Assembly: GCA_028641055.1 (NCBI GenBank)
Contig: CM054057.1
Span: 726,736,484 to 726,800,483 of the forward strand
Length of the DNA stretch: 64,000 nt
Origin: Alopecurus myosuroides
Lineage: Eukaryota > Streptophyta > Magnoliopsida > Poales > Poaceae
Reading direction: 5' to 3'
The notes beneath the pieces are model-generated. The model was not told the DNA's origin. It was given only the letters and a program-made list of their open reading frames with translations, and made no database searches. The position numbers and the translations under genes were made by a program. Every line of letters starts with the position of its first letter. Positions within the stretch are counted from its first letter, which is position 1. This document shows, piece after piece, positions 12,056 to 23,387 of this stretch.

Positions 12056-12237
12056 CACAATAATTTGTTCGACAAACTGACACAATCCGTGGATCAGTAG
12101 ATACCAGCGGGGATAACAATATGAAATAACATATAGAAAGGTTGTTTCATCCATCCAGGCTACACGAAACTAGATGAGGTTAAAGCGAATGTACATGTGG
12201 TGATTGTCACTCCAGACTACATGAAACTACTAATGTC
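12056..12237. other. Spacer between the solo LTR and the Ulp1-like gene
   Basis: Short non-coding stretch of the MULE after the right ATAGC duplication. Nothing further was recognised. Confidence 0.4.
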
Positions 12238-15200
12238 TACACCCCCGGCCGAGGCTCCAAGGCAGCCTCCATGATGTCGACAATGTTGCCTTTGTTCTCT
12301 CTATCCTTGATGAGCTTCGCTGCGACAGCCATGCGATATAAAAGAATGTCATCCTTAGAGAAATGCAACATGGTTTTAGCATCGAAGTGCTGAATGAAGA
12401 GCATTGTGAAGAAGCCACAGTCATAGCTGTAAAAAGGAGAAAAGAAAACAAATGAACATGGTTAGCAGCAAACTCGAAAGCAATGTATAATGAATGGTTA
12501 CATGAAGGTAGCAATTAGTTGAACCTATTGTAGCAAACATAAACTTCTAAAAGAGCATATAAACCTAAGTATGGGAGCAATCCTGCCCCAAAAACGGAAA
12601 CTTGTACAATTGCATCAAAAAGAAGAAAACAATCTTACAGAGTCTTCTGCTGTGGGTGTGCGGGTGTGGAAAGTGTGTAGCGTTTGATGTCTATGTGGTT
12701 TGAAACTCCAGAAGCTTTGCAAAGTTCCGCAAAGTTAATAAACTGGAAATAGCAAAAAATTAGAAATTAGTGTGATACACAAGACAAAAAAAATGTAATC
12801 CTTGTAGACAGTTCTAACAACAAACCAGGTTCTTTGCTGCTTCCTCGAGACAGTGCATACCATCCAGTGGTTGTCCTTGACTACAGGGAAGTATAGCTAG
12901 AAATGAAGCGGAACAAAATGAAAACCAAATTAGAAAATGTATAATCACTGGATATATGAAGGTAGCAATTATTTGAAACTAATGTAGCAAGCAAAAACTT
13001 CTAAAAGAGCATATAAACCTAAGTATGGGAGCAATTCTGTCCAAAAAAACAGAAAGTTATACAATTGTCCAAAAAACCTGATTCGTAAAGAAATACCAAT
13101 GTAATTACAACGTAGCGAAAACAATGTAGTAAGAGGAAAAGCATAGCTCACAAGTTCTTTCTTCATGATCTTGAACTTCACATTTTGCATTTTGAACTCT
13201 CTCGCAAGTGCAGCTGGGTTGAACTTCGCTGGGTCGACTATGAGCTTTTGCTACTCATGACGAAACAGAAAAAGAGCAAAAGTTTTATTAGCTCTTAGGA
13301 CAAAACTGAGGCATGCAACTAAAAAGTCTTAGGACAAAACCAACCGTTGAGTAGCAATTGAAAACGTATCTTTTCAAAGCGGATGTGCTGTTTTCCTCTT
13401 CTCTTTTTGCATCCTTATTGAAGCTCTCGGACTAAACGCACATGACCTGAGTGTCAAGACACTTCCTCGGGCCTAGGGAATTGTGAAAACTCCTGTAGTC
13501 ACAGTGAGACCCCCCAATCATAATGAAAGGAGGCCTGAAAAAGAAAAACAAGAAAACATAATCAGAGGTGTCCCGGTTGCTGCAATGACCAAAAGTAAAA
13601 AAGCAAAAAAGGAGTAGCTAGTAGCAAAACAAAGAATGTCACGTAATTACAGGACTGTGGTAAAAAAATGCCAGAAAAAAAAAGACTCACGGGTCATCTT
13701 TCCCTTTCTTTTGACGGTCGGTCTTGAGATAGCGCGGATGGCGCACAAATTTGTCGTACAATGCAACCATATCTGCAGAGGGCTTCTTCAACTTTTTCGC
13801 CACCGGAGCCTTAGCATCAGCTTTCATAGCCCTTTTATGCCTAGTCCTCCTTTGAAAAGTTACCACACCAGTGTTGCCATCCTTCTTCTCTTCAACAACT
13901 GAGCTGCCACCAATGTCTAGGAAAACCAAAAAATAATAAGCTAGTGGTTAAGGTTCCCAAAAGGAAAAAGAGCTCTATAGCAACAAAGAAAAATGTGATA
14001 ACGAAGCAACCAGAATTATGTAAAATTAGCAAACCAGAAATATCTAACGAAAGCAAACAGAATTATGTAAAAAGAAGCAACAAGAAAAATATGTAAAAGG
14101 TAGCAACCATAAGTATCTAAAGTAGCAAGCAGAATTAAGTAAAGTAGCAACCAGAAATATGTAAAGTAGCAACCAGAATTATCTAAAGAAGCAAAACCAT
14201 AACACTAAGATAGCATTTTTTTTAAAAGCTAGCATAAGAACAGCGAGGCGCACATGGGAGAAAAAAAGCAAACCTGTATTGTCACCAAGATCCGGTGTTG
14301 CAGCTTCCGGAATCTCCTCCAATTTTCCCGGTATGGGGGTGTCAAGGCAAGGTTTGGGAGCTCCACAACAAAAGGTCAATCAGAAAAGAATACTTTGAAA
14401 AATCTTGTTTTGGCGGGCAGTGCACACAAAACCAAGATGAAAAATGCAAAATGTAACAAATAGAGAAAAGGGGGCAGCAACATCATCCACCTATCGGAGC
14501 AGCAACATCATCCACCTTATCCGCACACACAACGTCGTTCTGCTCAGGGGCTTGGGAAGATTCATTGTCTTGGCTCCACACATTAAATTTCGGTATGTCA
14601 TCCCAGTAACCCGTTGGTATGTTGCGCCGAGGTGATGGAGAAGCTGACCTAGGAATGAAAGTACTATCCGTAGCAGCTCTAGGTGGGCTAAGGGCAGTGG
14701 GCATGGGTGGAATCACCGGAGCATGACTGGCTGGACTACCAATAGCAGCAACTTTATCTGGACTACCAACAGCAGCAACTTCATCTGGACTACCAACATC
14801 AGCTCTAACCGGACTACCATCAACAACTTTTTCTGGGCTACCAACAGCACCTCTAATCGGACTACTCACAACGCCCTGTTCCTCACCATCAGCGTCCGTG
14901 TGAGAGGACCCTACAACAACTGCTGGTTGCGGGACATCATTGAGCTCCGTAGCATTGGTTTGTTCATTCTCTGCTGCACCAGCATTGCCTTCTTCGCAAA
15001 CATGAGAATCACAGTCCATAGGATGCACAAAAACAATATCCTCATCAATATCAAGATCATCGGACTCAGAAGCAGACTTGTCACCATCCATATTGCCATG
15101 CCCGTCCAGTCCTACCCTAGAAGCTGGAAACACAACACTCGGGCCATCGTCTTCCTTCAGGGCAGGTTCAACATCATTCAATAGCAAGGCCATTTGCTTG

Positions 15201-17360
15201 GACTGCATTGATTTTAAGCCTACAGCGAGACTCTTGAGAGTAGCATCAACGTTTGAAGCGAAACTAACCCTGTGCTTGTCGTATATGTTCTTGAAGCGAG
15301 ATGGTACCTGTAATGAACAAAAAATATGGCTTGCTGTGTGAGTGAAGCAACAATTCTAAAAATAAAAACACAACATCTGTTCATTAAAAAGAAGCAAAAA
15401 ACCAGCAAACTGGTACAAAAACATTGGCAGAACAAAACAAAATAACTGATGGTGCAAAAAAAAATCATTATAGTAGCAGACATAAAAAACAACAAAAACA
15501 GAAAAAATACGCACGATATAAAAAAATGTAGCAAAAGAAAATAACTAAAACAGCAGTACTTAAACCCTAATGGAGCAAAATTAAATATGTAAAGCAGCAA
15601 AATTGTGGAAAAATCACCTTGCTACATGCAGAAAAAAATGCTACATGAACAAACAAAAATGACCTACAAAACATCACATTAGAAACTATACAAACCTCCA
15701 TTTGTTCGATGGTGGGGAAAACAAGCCATTCATTGAGCGATGCAGACGGATTTACATCAACGTCTTCGGGCATTGAACTGTCCACGTGACACGGTGCATA
15801 CACTGTTTTGGATAATGGAAGGAACTGCACAACCAACAAGCCAATCAAAGTTGAGTTCAAAACAAAATGAAACGTGGCAGGGGAACGCAAACAACGAAAA
15901 AGGCAAAAGAAAACCAACAAAGAGAGTCTACTTATAGGACGCCTCCCAAAGACAGTCTTGTTACGCAGGATTTTATTGTCGCGGCGACCTTGACAATGAA
16001 ACTGAAATCCTCACTGGTCACAAAGCAAACTCTAGGAATCCCATTGTTTATAAAGTGCTCATTCTTTGGGATGAGCAAGTGGTCCATGTACACCAGCTAT
16101 ATATGCAAAAAAAAACACACACAAAAATCAATCCTGCAGCTAATTGGAGCAACAGAAACTAACTAAAGCAACAATAATATGAAACTATTATAGCAAAAAA
16201 AACTATGTAAAGTAGCAATCTCTGGAAAAAGGGAAAGAACCTACAGCTAGAACATAAACAGAAACAATACACACAGAAATAAACAATAGAGCAACATAAA
16301 ATAACTAAAGTAACAATAATTTAAGTCTATTAGAGCAAACAAAACTATGTAAAGTAGCAAGATGTGAAAAGGTAAAAACTTAAAGGTAGAACATAAAAAC
16401 AGAAACAATACACAAAAATAAAACAATGTAGCAACAGAAACTAACTAAAGCAACAATAAATTAAATCTAATGGAGCAAACAAAACTATGTGAAGTAGCAA
16501 GCTGTGAGAAAAAAGGTAAAAACTTACAGCAAGAACAGGCAGTGGGCCGGACATCCAGAATTCGAACATGTTCTTAACCTTCTTCTTCTTCGATGGACCG
16601 GGTGCTTCCTCAGACTCACCCATGTGCTTACCCTTCTCAAGATTAACACCATCAAGCAAAAGCGGTTGCTCCTTCTTCTTCTGAATTTTTTGAATGTAAT
16701 GCATCAGCAACTCTAGGATGTGCTCCTCCCAGTCATACTCATGGGTCCTCTTTGGGTCACTCATGCACCCTATGTACTCTAAGCACATCATGTTGTTGGT
16801 GGAAGGATTCAGAACAGTCGCCCAACACAAAAGGTCCCATGTCCTGATAATGGCATCCTCTTCACCGTCATCGAGCTCCTTCAATATCTTTGCTGCATTC
16901 TCTATGGGTAGCCTCGACAACGTGCCTTTGTATGCCTCTCTGATTTCTGAATGTACACTCTTGGTCAGCAACTCGACTGGTTTCGATCCTGAGCGTAGAC
17001 CAAGCACCTTCTTGATAATGTCTCTTGTGAAAACTATCCGTTTTGATCCATAGTGAAACTCACGAAGCTCAACCACAATATTGACGGCGACAAAATCAAT
17101 GAGCTCGTTAGGGACATTGAAAGGAGAAATGTTGAGAAGTGAGGAAAAAGCGCTGTGTTGCTCGATAATTTCTCGCTTCCGCGGTGATAGATCATTTGCG
17201 CACTTGAGCAAACGCTTCGCAGCGAATCGGTCCTTGCTGCACCAATACTGCCACTGCTCAGCAAAAAATAGAACACTATGAACAAAAAAAAGGAAACAAA
17301 AGAAGCACATAATATGTACAAAAGAAGCAAACACAATGCAGTAATAGAACAAACCTCCAT
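12238..17360 (-). pseudogene. Ulp1-like (C48) cysteine protease gene of the MULE, degenerate
   Basis: Exons can be followed at 17355-17360 (ATGGAG), 16528-17256, about 15930-16096, 15696-15824, 14491-15307, 14274-14360, 13691-13916, 13345-13533, 13152-13250, 12826-12896, 12639-12742 and 12238-12426 (stop at 12238). The first long exon resembles the plant N-terminal region paired with Ulp1 domains in transposons. A Ser/Pro linker repeats the unit VGSPDEVAA. The protease part keeps the catalytic His (VVKDNHWMVC) and the Gln/Cys segment (HPQQKTL then YDCGFF). Lesions: TAG inside MCV*SESFN (about 13430), a frame change near 15975 before NKTVFGRRP, and a frame change after NHWMVC, where the stretch that should bear the catalytic Asp is missing. 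The family removes SUMO or ubiquitin-like tags, but this copy should be inactive. Exon ends marked about are approximate. Confidence 0.82.
14560..14900 (-). repeat. Short amino-acid repeat (VGSP-type) in the Ulp1-like gene linker
   Basis: Successive units of about 10-13 codons read VGSPEKVV, DGSPVRAD, VGSPDEVAA, VGSPDKVAA and IGSPASHA on the minus strand. The repeat makes a disordered Ser/Pro linker between the N-terminal and protease parts. Confidence 0.7.
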
Positions 17361-18430
17361 TGCGCTGCTGATTATAGATTGCTAGCAGATATACTAGGAG
17401 GCCCAGTCAGTGCACAAATTGCCTGCAAAAAGCATAGTTGAAATTCAGAATTAAATCTACTTGCACATAAGGTTCCAACTAAAAATGAAATTTGCTGCAA
17501 AATGGGGGATATGTACAGGGGGTGTGGAGTACAGTGGAGTAACTAAATCTGCTCAACATGTCTAAAATGTGCTACACTAATTAGCAATTTGATCAAAAAA
17601 CAACTAACAATCTGCACAACAAGGAATATGCACATGGAGGTGGACTGCAATGGAGCAATTTGCTCCAACAATTGCTACAAAAACACAGGGCAGGAGCACC
17701 TAGTATTTGATCAAAAATGCTAAAGCTACGCACACCGGGGTATATGCACGAGGGGTGGCTGCAGTGCAGCAATTTGAACAAATAAAATGCTACGGAAACA
17801 GAGCAGGAAAACCTAATGGAGCAAAATTAAGGGGAAACTTGCTCGGAACCACCGAGTATGGAGCAAAAATGGTGGTCGATGGGCAGGGGGTCGCCTGAGA
17901 GTACGATTGGGCGCGGGCAGGGGGGCGCCGGAGTGCGCCCAGACCCGCCACAGCGCCGCCGCTGCGTAACCCTAACCACCGACGATGATACATATAACGG
18001 CGAAGGTGGTCACGGCGGGGGGGGAGGCGCCTGAGAGGACGATTGGGCTCGGGCAAGGGGCCGCTGGAGTGCGTACAGACCCGCAACCGCTCTGCCGCTC
18101 GCGATTGGTACCCTAACTACGTGCGGTCGTCGGTGATGAAGAGGGGGGCCTCTCCGGAGAGGAGGAGGGGAGCGAACGGAATCTCACCAGAGAACCGCGC
18201 GGAAGGTAACCGGAGGGCGACCTCGTCGACGGCGTCGCCTCTCGTCGCCGCCCGCGAAGCCTCATGTCGCCGCCCGCGTAGCTCACCTCGCCTTCGTCGC
18301 CGCCTCCGTGCCGCGCGAGTGGAACGTAACGGCACGAGACGAAATGGGAACAGCGCACGTACCAAAACCGTGCATGTCCTAATCCAGGCGAAAACAGCGG
18401 GGGACGTGGGAGCTAATCCAACCGCCAGTT
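17361..18430. other. Right subterminal region of the large MULE
   Basis: AT-rich, GTAGCAA/GAGCAA-word DNA up to about 17880 gives way to a GC-rich block (17880-18430) bordering the right TIR. The GC-rich block plausibly holds the 5' UTR or promoter of the minus-strand Ulp1-like gene, mirroring the GC-rich 3100-3560 block on the left. The overlapping GC-rich ORFs look like composition artefacts. Confidence 0.5.
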
Positions 18431-18515
18431 TCGCGCGGATCCAACGGACAGCGACCCGGGGGACGGAACGCAACGTTCCCCCGGGTGATAACCAGCGGTT
18501 TCCAAAAAAAAAAAA
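18431..18515 (-). repeat. Right terminal inverted repeat and target A-run of the large MULE
   Basis: Read on the minus strand from 18503, GGAAACCGCTGG, then CCCGGGGG and GTCCCCCGGGTCGC match the left end in order. The A-run 18504-18515 follows. Confidence 0.65.
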
Positions 18516-18603
18516 GCCCAGCCGCACCCAGGATCTCGATTAGCGCCGGATTTAGCCAAATTTTAACTCAAATCTAGAGCGCCGGGGGAGACTTTTTTGC
18601 ATG

Positions 18604-19092
18604 TCATTTGGCCCACCGTCTCTCGTTCTCTCTTTCCTCACTTTTTGGCCAGGTCCCACGTTCTGCACCCATGTTTCCACCCACCTTTTTCTCTTCCCAC
18701 GCGCGCAGACGCCCTCCGAGGCGGCTGCTCTCCACGGCCGCCGAGCTGGTAGCATGGACCAGCGGGGACTGTAGAGACAGCCGCGCCGCCATGTTGCTGG
18801 AGAGCGTGTGGTACTGCGAGGCAATGGCGTTGTGGCGCTGCAGACTGAGGTGGAGGTGCCCCTTGGCGGCCCATCGCTGGGCCTTGGCTCGCGGCAGTGG
18901 AACGACGTCCCCGGCGACACGTTCCAGCTCCGCCTCCGTCGTCTTCTCCCGGAGCGTCCAGCAGAGGTCCATCCGCGAGAAAAGCCCGTCATTGCCCAGC
19001 GTCGCCTCCTCACTTGGCCTGCTGTGGCACTCCAAGGCCCAGGCGGGTGGTGGACTGCGTGTGGAAAAACAAAAGGACCGTGCAGAGGTCAA
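18604..19092 (-). CDS. Unrecognised possible exon or gene fragment
   Basis: A 162-codon minus-strand frame contains MDLCWTLREKTTEAELERVA and further residues of ordinary globular composition (RHNAIASQYHTLSSNMAARL). A GT donor-like site follows RAWEEKK near 18700, so the real exon may be about 18700-19035. I do not recognise the family. It adjoins a resistance-gene relic on the other strand and may be a fragment brought in by rearrangement. Confidence 0.3.
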   Translation of the reverse strand: MTSARSFCFSTRSPPPAWALECHSRPSEEATLGNDGLFSRMDLCWTLREKTTEAELERVAGDVVPLPRAKAQRWAAKGHLHLSLQRHNAIASQYHTLSSNMAARLSLQSPLVHATSSAAVESSRLGGRLRAWEEKKVGGNMGAERGTWPKSEERENERRWAK

Positions 19093-22000
19093 TCGCGGAA
19101 GAGTTGAACCTTCACCATGTAATGCCCATATTTGAAAAGCAGGATGAAGATGGTGATTTCATAGGGGTGGACCATAGCTCTAGAGAACCGATAGCAAGTA
19201 TTGGAAGATTGATTAATGAGTCACTCAGAAACAAAAAAAAAATCTGATGATTTTTCATTATGGAGGAGCCGGAGATATTGATATGGTAGACTCTGGCATT
19301 CCACTTTTTGGTAAAGGTAAATTGTTATGCACCAACGATGGAGGATTTCAGGTCTCAAGGGTTGAAAAGATGCTCATACCAGGTTTTCCTAATATTTATG
19401 TTTCTATGTACGTTTGGGATAATATCCGTATGCATATGACTCATGCGTTGCATGAAGAAGTTGTGGGACTGATTGGTGACATCGGCATAGAGGGCATCAA
19501 CCCCGCAATAGTGTGGATTGCTTCGTGTACTCATTAATCCTAAGTTCCTAACAGCACAAGTACCTGAAAACTTTGCTGGTGTTTACAATGGTTGGGCTAC
19601 TCATGCTTGCAACTACTGGATATGTGATGGAATCCTTGGAGAGGATAGTGCTTGGGAGATTGGTGATGCACTGTATCGAGTGATGCCACCATTGGGCTAT
19701 TCTTCATATGGAACAAGAAGTTTGTTGGATACATTACATATATATCAAGACAAAAAATGGAGGCAACAAAAAGTTTCTTGGTGGTACCCGTTCGCCTCCA
19801 ACAAACCAGGATCAAAAAAGGAAAAACTAGGAGCAAAAAGTATATGTCATGTTCCTAATTCTGCATCATCATATTTCCTAACATTTCAGGGAAATGATAT
19901 GTACATAATGATTTGTTTCAACTAGCCACCAACCTCTGTGTGCTAAAGTTCTGCAACTATAGCTTCGATTTTGCATCACCTCCTTTCCGGTCCTGCCACA
20001 ACCTAAGATTCCTTTGGCTTGAACATTGTACAAACACAGTGAAGGAAGAAAGTGGAGTGCTAATTTTTCCAAACCTGCCGGTGTTTGACTTATGTTTCAC
20101 AGATTATGTTTTGGTCCCTCGTATGATTGAACTGATGACCAATCTCAGGGAGCTGAATACAAAGGCAGTCTCATGGAAGGCTATTAGCCATGTTTGGAAA
20201 ATTCTACAGAACCTTCACAAGCTGCGAGTGACCAGATCTTCAGATGTGGTCATAGTGGACAATTGCTCTCCCGTAGATATGATGAATTTGGAGCTCCTTG
20301 ACTTGTCTGGCAACACTCACATGCAGTCATTGCCTACGTTATCATGTGAAAAAAGCCTGAAAATGCTTGTTCTTGATGGTTGTTGGAGCTTGCAAAATGT
20401 TGTGCTGGAAGGAGCTCCACTGCTCGAAAGTTTCAGCTTTGATGGTTATGGCCCAGCAGAGAGTTGGACTCATTCCATACATCTACCACAGAAGGAATTG
20501 CGCCTGAAGTTTTCTATGGCTCCACCTGAATCAGTCCAGGTGACCAAGATCTCGCTACAGGGCTGTGGTGGATTGCAAAACATATATTTGCGTGCATTGC
20601 CCAAACTGGAGGAACTGGACCTCTCTGGCACAACCATTAAAACATTTACCCTCAGTTTATTGGGTGTCCAGAAAGTCAAGAAGCTACTTCTAGTGGGTTG
20701 TGAGCAGCTCTGTAACCTGAACTGGGGTTATGTAAGGGATACATTGGAAGTGTTACATTTAGACACACGGAGGCGGACTAGCTCAGTGGCCTGCTGGGGA
20801 GAAGAGGGATCCTTCCTCGGTGAGGCGTATATTGCGTTTACAGATGGTGTTACACGCAATAGCAAAAGAAAGATGAAGTTAAACAAGATCGAACCCACGG
20901 AGACACGAGATTTTAAGATGGAAAACCCTTCCTACAAGGAAGAGAAAAAACCACGGGCGCCAGCCAGCAATACTTCACTATTTCGCGTGAGGTTAAAAGC
21001 GCGCCAGGATTTACAATGTGTGGTCTATCCCATGCGGCGGCTTACAAGAGGTATATAAAGACGGTCCTGACCTAACTAGGTCGGTAACGGTGAATCCAAC
21101 TCCAACTCGGTAACAACTCGTAGCGGAGGCCAAACTTTGCTTTATCTTTATATGAATTTGGATCACCACAAAATAACAGATGGAAGGTGCATTTGGTCGC
21201 GCATGTACACAGTCAATTGGATCTTGAGGTGTAAGGAGTACCTCATTCTTTCTTGTAGGAGCCATAGCCAAGCCAGCATCACCAATGCCATCGAGGAGAT
21301 TGGCTCTAGCACAGAGGGTTTGCTCCTAACAAGGTCGTTATTACCATGTAATGATATTGCCCATGCGAGAGATGTAACCTGCTCATCCTTGGTGTGGAAC
21401 CGTCGACATCTTCAAACTTTGGATGTGCATATTGAGATTGGTGAAGGAAGCTATAATTTAGAGAGCATGTGGGACAATAATGATTTCACAAGATTCGTGA
21501 GCCGTGTCAAATCACTACACGTGCATGACAATTCCTCCATCACTGAAGTGTATCCGGCAGAAGAAAGATCATGGAAGCGCCTGAAATGGCGTCGTGCCCC
21601 AAGCTACGCACGGTGTTTTTCCGTTGGTGCGAGCCAGCTTTTAAACTTGTAACAATATTTTTCAGCTTCAGATCTCCCGGTGGCCTATTGCATTTGGGGT
21701 AGAGGCATTAATATTCAGGGTCGTCTAACGATGTTGTTTCCAGCAACTGCAGCACATATACCTGTACAATTGCCCCCAAGCTGGTGCTCGTCCTCCCCAT
21801 TTCCTTCGGCTTGCCTGACTTGGAGACTCTCCAGATCGCATACTGCGGTAGCCTCCGACATGTTTTCCCATTGGACGACAAAGTCGTCAAGTACACTAAC
21901 CCTGAGGATATAGCGTCTGGAGTCACTTTCAAGAACCTAAAGCACATCAAGCTATACCACCTTCACAATCTGGAGCAGATATGTGAGACCAGATTGACTG

Positions 22001-22257
22001 CACCAGCATTGCAGACAATCGATCTCAGGGACTGCTCGGCTCTCAGGCGTCTGCCAACTGTGGCACTCCAAGGCCCCAAGCCGGTGGTGGACTGCGAGAA
22101 GGACTGGTGGAACGGGATCGAGTGGGATGGAATGGATGCCGGTCACGACCCGTCGCTCTTCGAGGCACGGCATTCGGCCTACTACAAGAAGACCCTCCCG
22201 AGGGTCTCGGTTCTAAGGTTTGTTTGTTGCTCATCAAGTTATTATATGCATGATTAA
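19035..22257 (+). pseudogene. NB-ARC/LRR disease-resistance-like gene relic (At4g19050-type)
   Basis: Plus-strand frames run through the NB-ARC region (VVDCVWKNKRTVQRSIAEEL, then LMIFHYGGAGDIDM) and into leucine-rich repeats at 19900-20800 (LELLDLSGN, LEELDLSGT, KKLLLVGCEQLCNL). The C-terminal end is at 21784-22220 (FGLPDLETLQIAYCGSLRHV, then ARHSAYYKKTLPRVSVLR). The P-loop and the whole N-terminal domain are missing. Frame breaks occur at the A-run near 19235, near 19525, near 19905, at 20820-21230 and near 21655. Intact relatives are intracellular immune receptors, but this copy cannot encode one protein. A possible 3' intron starts after VSVLR near 22217. Confidence 0.8.
20870..21130 (+). 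mobile_element. Probable small retroelement fragment inside the LRR region
   Basis: LRR similarity stops near 20820 and resumes near 21250. Between them is DNA containing ACACGAGATTTTAAGATGGA, AACCACGGGCGCCAGCCAGC and TATATAAAG, which resembles LTR promoter/leader sequence of Triticeae retroelements. I could not define its ends. Confidence 0.35.
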
Positions 22258-22695
22258 CATAGATAGAGAAGTTTGTTCTTTTATTCGGAAAAGGAATAAT
22301 AGCTTTGTTTTCATTTCTCAGGTAATCTTGTGTGCTGCCCCGGCGCGTGTTGCTCCGCGGTACAAGGACGTGGGGCCTGCGTCAAGCTTCGGTCTGTTGC
22401 TGTTTCAAGCCCTGATGTCATAGATCTGAAGTCGTTTCCAACCTGCGTGTGTGCTGCAAAGTGTGTGTGCGCTGCAGTTTTCGGTCTGTACTGTTGCTAC
22501 TCGTGCTCGCGGCAAATAAATTGCGTGTTTCGCACCAAGATACATGATCATAGTACGGAGGATTGGTGTATTGTGCTGCCTGCCTGGAGTACTACAGCTT
22601 TCGGCAGCTTGGTGCGGTGTTCACAGCCGAGCTGGTTAGTGTTGGTTTGAAATCCCTTTGTAATAAGGGGTTGTATGCATCAACCCGGTGTGGTG
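22258..22695. other. 3' flank of the resistance-gene relic
   Basis: No protein similarity was recognised. A splice-acceptor-like TTTCTCAG at about 22314-22321 could end a 3' UTR intron of the relic. The rest looks like untranslated sequence. Confidence 0.35.
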
Positions 22696-22704
22696 TGTGG
22701 TCGA

Positions 22705-23378
22705 TATAGTTGCGATAGGTCTGGGCCGGCCCGTTGGCCCTCTGCCCCGAACCTGCCTTTTGATACCGATAGGGTACAGGTTTGGACCGTAAAAAATTAG
22801 GTTCCAACAGGATCAGATCCTTACGACCCTAGGGTCGGACCGCTCCTCCAACAGAAGCGGCCGGCCGCATTGTCATCAAGGTTGCGCCGTCGGCTCTCGC
22901 GGTAGGTGCTCGACTGCATGCAACGGCGGCGACATCAACGCTGCTCTCCACTACGTTGCGAGCGGCGATCTGCGGGCGAAGACAGCATACACGGACACGA
23001 GGTATGAGTTTTGCGCCGACGCCGGCAGTCGGCCTCCGGCTGCTAGCATGCGGTAGAGCTGCAGCCGCGCGCAGCCCATCGTCGGATGCGGCGGCGGGTT
23101 CAGAAAGCTGCCGGGCGTGGACGCGTCGTGCATGGAGAGGGAACATGTCGCCACCCTCACGGGTGCACGGGAGGCTAGCTAGCTGACCCACCGGCCGGCG
23201 GCCGTCACCGTGCTGCTATTACCGTTTTGGTATTGCTCTTGTTACAGAGGAGGGCCGATCCTGGGGTTACCCACGAACCTAAAACTGGAGGTACGGGAAA
23301 AACCCAAACCTGAAATTTGTTTCCTAGGTTCTCAGGTCCAGTATCAGGTCCGAACCGGATCGAACCTAACCCATCTTG
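22705..23378 (+). mobile_element. Small non-autonomous MULE, copy 1 (674 bp)
   Basis: Begins TATAGTTGCGATAGGTCTGG and ends CTAACCCATCTTG. Flanking 9-mers TGTGGTCGA (22696-22704) and ACTGGTCGA (23379-23387) agree at 7 of 9 positions. The body is GC-rich in the middle (22850-23200) with AT-richer ends. It matches copy 3 over its full length with very few differences and lacks 284 bp present in copy 2. Confidence 0.85.
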
Positions 23379-23387
23379 ACTGGTCGA

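Larger units (their letters stand above)
3056..18503. mobile_element. Mutator-like element (MULE) with transposase and Ulp1-like genes, about 15.4 kb
   Basis: The left end (GGACCGCGCTGAGCGTCC) and the reverse complement of the right end (GGAAACCGCTGGTTATCACC) are alignable. Both then carry a CCCGGGG block, followed by a (G/T)CCCCCGG(A/G)TCGC block about 30-40 bases further in, as in degenerate long terminal inverted repeats. Both ends abut A-runs (3046-3055 and 18504-18515), consistent with a 9-bp AAAAAAAAA target duplication, the size Mutator elements make. Inside are a plus-strand transposase gene and a minus-strand Ulp1-like gene, plus a later solo-LTR insertion. Without that insertion the element is about 11.2 kb. 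MULEs carrying Ulp1-like genes are known in plants (Kaonashi-type elements); assignment to that group is my inference. A homopolymer target duplication is weak alone, but it agrees with the TIRs and gene content. Confidence 0.78.
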
